Part shown: piece by piece, positions 57,601-64,000 of the stretch
Numbering within the stretch: the first letter of the stretch is position 1
Layout: each line of letters opens with the position of its first letter
DNA from: Apostichopus japonicus
Lineage: Eukaryota > Echinodermata > Holothuroidea > Aspidochirotida > Stichopodidae
Assembly (NCBI RefSeq): GCF_037975245.1
Contig: NC_092576.1
Location: forward strand, 22,073,611-22,137,610
Length of the DNA stretch: 64,000 bases
Reading direction: 5' to 3'
Position numbers and translations under genes: made by a program
Notes under the pieces: model-generated
What the model was told of the DNA's origin: nothing
Seen by the model: only the letters and a program-made list of their open reading frames with translations
Database searches by the model: none

Positions 57601-58292
57601 GTTCATTATCATCATCATCTCAGTGATATAGCTGATCAGTTTATAATCCTTATATCTCAGTAAGATTAATGATCTGTTTACTATCATTATCATCTCAGTA
57701 ATATAGCTGATCAGTTTATAATCCTTATATCTCAGTAAGATTACCGATCGGTTTACTATCATTATCATCTCAGTAATATAGCTGATCAGTTTATAATCCT
57801 TATATCTCAGTAAGATTACCGATCGGTTTACTATCATTATCATCTCAGTAATATAGCTGATCAGTTTATAATCCTTATATCTCAGTAAGATTACCGATCG
57901 GTTTACTATCATTATCATCTCAGTAATATGGCTGATCAGTTTATAATCCTTATATCTCAGTAAGATTACCGATCGGTTAACTATCATTATCATCTCAGTA
58001 ATATAGCTGATCAGTTTATAATCTTTATATCTCAGTAAGATTAACGATCGGTTTACTATCATTATCATCTCAGTAATATAGCTGATCAGTTTATAATCCT
58101 TATATCTCAGTAAGATTACCGATCGGTTTACTATCATTATCATCTCAGTAATATGGCTGATCAGTTTATAATCCTTATATCTCAGTAAGATTACCGATCG
58201 GTTTACTATCATTATCATCTCAGTAATATAGCTGATCAGTTCATAATCTTTATATCTCAGTAAGATTACCGATCGGTTTACTATCATTATCA

Positions 58293-58466
58293 AAGGAATC
58301 AGAATACGCGCCCTCATTCCAAACTGTAAGAATAAAATGAAAGAGAGTTCTGTAAAGTATCAGTGCTTACTTAATTTTTATTGGTCTGTATTGAAATCGT
58401 AAACATTATGATAACCGGATAAGCAAAATAATCAATCTAGTTGATTCCTTAAATATGATCTTATCA
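58293..58466 (-). pseudogene. Truncated exon copy 2 inside the satellite
   Basis: Same fusion as at 57427, 866 bp further on, with one exon difference (cgc for cga). Acceptor intact, donor absent. Confidence 0.85.
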
Positions 58467-59157
58467 GTTCATTATCATCATCATCTCAGTGATATAGCTG
58501 ATCAGTTTATAATCCTTATATCTCAGTAAGATTAATGATCTGTTTACTATCATTATCATCTCAGTAATATAGCTGATCAGTTTATAATCCTTATATCTCA
58601 GTAAGATTACCGATCGGTTTACTATCATTATCATCTCAGTAATATAGCTGATCAGTTTATAATCCTTATATCTCAGTAAGATTACCGATCGGTTTACTAT
58701 CATTATCATCTCAGTAATATAGCTGATCAGTTTATAATCCTTATATCTCAGTAAGATTACCGATCGGTTTACTATCATTATCATCTCAGTAATATGGCTG
58801 ATCAGTTTATAATCCTTATATCTCAGGAAGATTACCGATCGGTTAACTATCATTATCATCTCAGTAATATAGCTGATCAGTTTATAATCCTTATATCTCA
58901 GTAAGATTACCGATCGGTTTACTATCATTATCATCTCAGTAATATGGCTGATCAGTTTATAATCCTTATATCTCAGTAAATTTACCGATCGGTTTACTAT
59001 CATTATCATCTCAGTAATATTGCTGATCAGTTTATAATCCTTATATATCAGTAAGATTACCGATCGGTTTACTATCATTATCATCTCAGTATATAGCTGA
59101 TCAGTTTATAATCTTTATATCTCAGTAAGATTACCGATCGGTTTACTATCATTATCA

Positions 59158-59331
59158 AAGGAATCAGAATACGAGCCCTCATTCCAAACTGTAAGAATAA
59201 AATGAAAGAGAGTTCTGTAAAGTATCAGTGCTTACTTAATTTTTATTGGTCTGTATTGAAATCGTAAACATTATGATAACCGGATAAGCTAAATATTCAA
59301 TCTAGTTGATTCCTTAAATATGATCTTATCA
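59158..59331 (-). pseudogene. Truncated exon copy 3 inside the satellite
   Basis: Same fusion again, 865 bp beyond copy 2. The exon part is identical to copy 1. The equal spacing and identical fusion point show that exon flank and satellite were duplicated together. Confidence 0.85.
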
Positions 59332-61437
59332 GTTCATTATCATCATCATCTCAGTGATATAGCTGATCAGTTTATAATCCTTATATCTCAATAAGATTAC
59401 CGATCGGTTTACTATCATTATCATCTCAGTAATATAGCTGATCAGTTTATAACCCTTATATCTCAGTAAGATTACCGATCGGTTTACTATCATTATCATC
59501 TCAGTAATATAGCTGATCAGTTTATAATCCTTATATCTCAGTAAGATTACCGATCGGTTTACTATCATTATCATCTCAGTAATATAGCTGATCAGTTTAT
59601 AATCTTTATATCTCAATAAGATTACCGATCGGTTTACCATCATTATCATCTCAGTAATATAGCTGATCAGTTTATAATCCTTATATCTCAGTAAGATTAC
59701 CGATCGGTTTACTATCATTATCATCTCAGTAATATAGCTGATCAGTTTATAATCCTTATATGTGAGTAAGATTACCGATCTGTTTACTATCATTATCATC
59801 TCAGTAATATAGCTGATCAGTTTATAATCCTTATATCTCAGTAAGGTTACCGATCGGTTTACTATCATTATCATCTCAGTAATATGGCTGATCAGTTCAT
59901 AATCCTTATATCTCAGTAAGATTACCGATCGGTTTACTATCATTATCATCTCAGTAATATAGCTGATCAGTTTATAATCCTTATATCTGAGTAAGATTAC
60001 CGATCGGTTTACTATCATTATTATCTCAGTTATATAGCTGATCAGTTTATCTCAGTAAGATTACCGATCGGTTTACTATCATTATCATCTCAGTAATATT
60101 GCTGAACAGTTTGTAATCCTTATATGTGAGTAAGATTACCGATCTGTTTACCATCATTATCATCTCAGTAATATAGCTGATCAGTTTGTAATCCTTATAT
60201 CTCAGTAAGATTACCGATCGGTTTACTATCATTATAATCTCAGTAATATAGCTGATCAGTTTATAACCCCTATATTTCAGTAAGATTTCCGATCTGTTTA
60301 CTATCATTATAATCTCAGTAATATAGCTGATCAGTTATAATCCTTATATCTGAGTAAGATTACTGATCGGTTTACTATCATCATCATCTCAGTAATATAG
60401 CTGATCAGTTTATAATCTTTATATCTCAGTAAGATTACCGATCTGTTTACCATCATTATCATCTCAGTAATATAGCTAATCAGTTTATAATTCTTATATC
60501 TCAGTAAGATTACCGATCGGTTTACTATCATTATCATCTCAGTATATAGCTGATCAGTTTATAATCCTTATATCTCAGTAAGATTACCGATCGGTTTACT
60601 ATCATTATCATCTCAGTAATATAGCTGATCAGTTTATAATACTTATATCTGAGTAAGATTACCGATCGGTTTACTATCATTATCATCTCAGTAATATAGC
60701 TGATCAGTTTGTAATCCTTATATCTCAGTAAGATTACCGATCTGTTTACCATCATCATCATCTCAGTAATATGGCTGATCAGTTTGTAATCCTTATATCT
60801 CAGTAAGATTACCGATCTGTTTACTATCATAATAATCTCAGTAATATAGCTGATCAGTTTATAACTCTTATATCTCAGTAAGATTACCGATCTGTTTACT
60901 ATCATTATAATCTCAGTAATATAGCTGATCAGTTATAATCCTTATATCTGAGTAAGATTACTGATCGGTTTACTATCATTATCATCTCAGTAATATAGCT
61001 GATCAGTTTATAATCCTTATATCTCAGTAAGATTACCGATCGGTTCACCATCATTATCATCTCAGTAATATAGCTGATTAGTTTATAATCCTTATATCTG
61101 AGTAAGATTACCGATCTGTTTACTATCATTATCATCTCAGTAATATAGCTGATCAGTTTATAATCCCTATATCTGAGTAAGATTACTGATCGGTTTACTA
61201 TCATTATCATCTCAGTAATATAGCTGATTAGTTTATAATCCTTATATCTGAGTAAGATTACCGATCTGTTTACTATCATTATCATCTCAGTAATATAGCT
61301 GAACAGTTTATAATCCTTATATCTGAGTAAGATTACCGATCTGTTTACTATCATTATCATCTCAGTAATATAGCTGAACAGTTTATAATCCCTATATCTG
61401 AGTAAGATTACAGATCGGTTTACTATCATCATCATCT

Positions 61438-63277
61438 CGTTTTTGTACCCGATTACTTTACAACCATTGTCCTCTTAGTTATATAACCTATCAGTTTAGA
61501 CTGGCTATCATCACTTTAATGTAACTGATCAACTGTAAACTTATCCTAAATAACAGATGTAAAACTTCACTACGACGAGAAACCAAATATTGATAGTCGA
61601 GTATACGATGCTCAAATCAAGAATAATAATCCATGAGATGATGAACTGATCAGAGAACACTCAACATCAGTGACGCCATCAAAAATCATGAAATCTACTA
61701 TGATAATAGAAAAGAAAACTAGAGGTATTTGTCATTACTTTAATATGGAGTAAAATTATATAGCTACAAGACTAGACAAATCATCGTCATAATCACGTGA
61801 TCACATTTCCGATGTCCTATGAGTATGTCAGTTGTATAAACTCATGTGTTGTTTCCAGCCACTTTCTTAGGTACGTTAGTTTTAAACTGTATGAAGACTA
61901 AAGACATCAATATCTCTGCTTGTACATTATGGAGGAGGAAGGTAGAGTATGTATATTCTAACACCGTTTTATTATGACTAGACATACACAATTATAACAT
62001 TTTCTAAGAAGTTTCAAGAAACCTACGTTAACATATGGTTGTTAAAATCACATATATTTCATATGCTTTCCCTAATATCATTACCCACTTTTATTTATAC
62101 TAATATTTTTGCAAGGCAAATCATCCATGGAAGTTAATGTTTGCCAAAACATTCAGATTGTACTCTTTTCAAGCGCCGACCATGGGGGTGGTGGGGTGTC
62201 CCCCTACCACCACCATCACGCATTTCAAACTTACATAGCATTTCAAAGTAGTTATATCACAATGTTGCATTTAGCCTTACATATTAGACATAATATAAGT
62301 CAACTATGTCTCAGAAGGTATCATTTGAAGTCTAAAGTTTTTCTGGGAAAGGATCACAGCCCCCCCCCCCAACATTTCATGTCGGTTTTACTGACCTTCT
62401 GTATACAACATAACGAGTATCTATTCCTGCGTTGATAACGTCTTTGATGTTATCATACTGAGCTAATGTTACCCATTAGGATATTTCAGGTACGGTACAT
62501 CTAGTCCCTACGGTTCTGTTACATTTTTGGTCTGTCTAGTGTTTGCTTATTTTTCTCGTCATTATACACGGCCAGTGATATCCGCTGATACAGATGTTGC
62601 TTTTATTTTTAATGTATTCAGAGACTGCTGTTTACAAAGAGATCGTGGATGAGAACTAGAAAAATACAGTATAGGCCTTTACCTTTATCCGAAATTTCAA
62701 GTATCACTAATCCTGAGTTATACCAGTCCCCTTGCTGTAGTTCGCATAATTTACATCAATACCATTGTGTAAATAAATATACTTAGGAATGTGTCTAGAA
62801 TTGTGTTGACCTCACAACGTTCAACCTAGAAATGCTTAGGGGTAGTAGAACTTGCATTGGATGGGGGAAGCACAACAAAATCATCCAAAACCTTACACAA
62901 TCATTGCCGAATGTAATTTAGTTGCCCAAAGTGTATGATACCATTACATTTGGGAAGCGATTTAATGCATCAATTGATGTGATGGCTACTCATAAAAACA
63001 TATTAAAGGGCAGTGATCGCGAAAGAGCGAAATCAAAGGAATATGTTGTTAAGTGTTGTTAAATGTATTATTTGGTTCGTTGTTTATCATCACAAGACTC
63101 TGTTTTGGTTGTCTCCTACTTACAAATATGGGCAGAAATGTGTTGCTGATTCATTACGCTCTTGTATGTGAATCAACAACAATCAACAAGTCAACAGACT
63201 TTCACATAGTTGGTTAAGCCTTTCAATAAATGTACGAAATTTGAAGTATGTCCATAATGACGTCATTGTGATAATAC
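61438..63277. other. Copy C, right part; no exon recognised
   Basis: Up to about 61690 it matches locus B at 27080-27720 (aatccatgagatgatgaact at 61630). The TGACGTCA found in B at 27700 is TGACGCCA here. The rest is unique, with a G- and C-rich patch at 62182-62210, a run of 11 C at 62360-62370 and a TGACGTCA octamer at 63258-63265, 13 bases from the exon that follows. Confidence 0.6.
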
Positions 63278-63347
63278 CTTTCACATTTCTTGACTTCAAG
63301 GATGATGGAATGGATCCAACCGGAATAGTGCCTGACAGACTGTATTC
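63278..63347 (-). CDS. Exon candidate C0 upstream of C-W
   Basis: 70 nt, phase 0 to phase 1, with acceptor cttcataggtttcag and donor AAAG|gtattatc. It reads EYSLSGTIPVGSIPSSLKSR, then NVK plus a split Val, and joins C-W in frame. A Ser- and Pro-rich hydrophilic segment suits a stalk or cytoplasmic linker. No paralogue was recognised in locus B. A second frame is also open, so the reading is not certain. Confidence 0.35.
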
Positions 63348-63656
63348 CTGAAACCTATGAAGAGAAGTAAAGTAATCATCGTGTAAGATGTAGAAGACGT
63401 AGAGGAATGTCCTCCGAGTAAGGTTTAATGTTTACCAAATCAATGAAAATAAGCAAAGTGAACAACAATAACAAGGAAATTATCACACTTTATTGATCAT
63501 TATGAGCCTTGTGTTTCAAAGATTGCACAAAATATAAATTAGAATGGGTATATTAATGTAGATAATAATGATGGTAGTTGGAACTGTTGTATGCAAATGT
63601 ATGTATGGAAGCGTAGAAGGGACATTGCACTGACGTGTTACCAACTTGACAAAACG

Positions 63657-64000
63657 ACAATTTTCTGCAAATTGACGAGATGCACAATTACTACGTATAC
63701 CATCTTGACAAGATGACAAAATTCAGAAAATTGATGCATTGACGAGATCCGTTATCACGTCAAAACGTCAATTTTCTGAATTTTGTCATCTTGTCGAGAT
63801 GGTAGTAAGTGTGCAACTCGTCAATTTGCAGAAAATTGTTGCATTGACGAGATCCGTTATCTCGTCAAAACGTCAATTTCTGAATTTTGTCATCTTGTCG
63901 AGATGGTAGTAAGTGTGCAACTCGTCAATTTGCAGAAAATTGTTGCATTGACGAGATCCGTTATCTTGTCAAAACGTCAATTTTCTGAATTTTGTCATCT
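63657..64000. repeat. 105-bp tandem repeat with palindromic arms, running off the edge
   Basis: Units begin gcattgacgagatccgttat at 63736, 63841 and 63945. Arms at about 63658-63734 and 63768-63838 are inverted copies of each other around a 33-base loop (gacaaaattcagaaaattga against tcaattttctgaattttgtc). Unit 2 also has GACGAGAT-CCGTT-ATCTCGTC. It is cut by the window end. Confidence 0.85.

Larger units (their letters stand above)
55475..61437. repeat. 75-bp satellite array with higher-order blocks
   Basis: About 70 or more copies of a 75-bp unit (ctgatcagtttataatcctt atatctcagtaagattaccg atcggtttactatcattatc atctcagtaatatag). The unit is itself a dimer of two related 37-38-bp halves, each opening with a palindrome, CTGATCAG or CCGATCGG. 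Three inserts of about 175 bp at 57427, 58293 and 59158 copy the sequence flanking exon C-W and divide the array. The last two blocks are 866 and 865 bp long. Units right of 59.3 kb are more diverged. The minus-strand frames of 68-283 codons are artefacts of a stop-free 75-bp unit. Confidence 0.95.

Noticed and set aside
55462-61435. Minus-strand open frames with repeated MIMIVNRSVILLRYKDYKLI
   Set aside because: The 75-bp unit is 25 codons and stop-free in one frame. Frames end wherever a unit has an indel, which is not how a protein behaves.

Overview
The window reads as nuclear DNA of an animal. It is AT-rich, has no long uninterrupted genes, and carries small exons bounded by GT/AG splice sites inside long introns full of transposon relics, MITEs, a SINE and satellites. 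The ZU5-UPA-death-domain (UNC5-like) gene, the Jockey/CR1/L2-type LINEs, the hAT MITEs and the frequent G/C homopolymer runs suggest a marine invertebrate deuterostome, possibly an echinoderm such as a sea cucumber. That species-level guess rests on recall and is weak.

Layout: (1) 1-5.1 kb holds no recognised gene. (2) 5.1-12.96 kb and 16.3-25.1 kb are diverged copies (A and B) of one segment. Each carries three tiny minus-strand exons that look like a receptor cytoplasmic tail (YMDF/YIDF and NLP motifs). Copy A has been enlarged by two hAT-type elements, copy B by about 2.5 kb at 20-22.5 kb. (3) 13-14.85 kb is the first of three elements rich in TGACCT half-sites. (4) 25.1-31 kb continues locus B with one more conserved exon, a near-perfect foldback element and a tRNA-derived SINE. 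(5) 32.2-50.2 kb is the best-supported gene: seven minus-strand exons, phase-compatible at every junction, encoding ZU5-UPA-death. Its 9.9-kb fifth intron holds a 36-bp minisatellite interrupted by a decayed LINE. (6) 52.5-61.7 kb is a third copy (C) homologous to B at 25.3-27.7 kb. In C a single intronic 75-bp unit has grown into an array of about 6 kb that repeatedly includes a truncated copy of the neighbouring exon with its splice acceptor. (7) The right edge enters a palindromic 105-bp tandem repeat.

How the genes may work together (inference): two exons in copy C (63.3 and 55.3 kb) lie upstream of the UNC5-like exons, on the same strand and in compatible reading phase, so they may encode the juxtamembrane part of that receptor. 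Copy B keeps the second of these exons but leads to short tyrosine-containing tail exons, with no ZU5 or death domain recognised. The locus may therefore be a receptor cluster whose paralogues differ in their signalling tails. Long open frames inside the two tandem arrays are by-products of repeat units divisible by three and are not genes.
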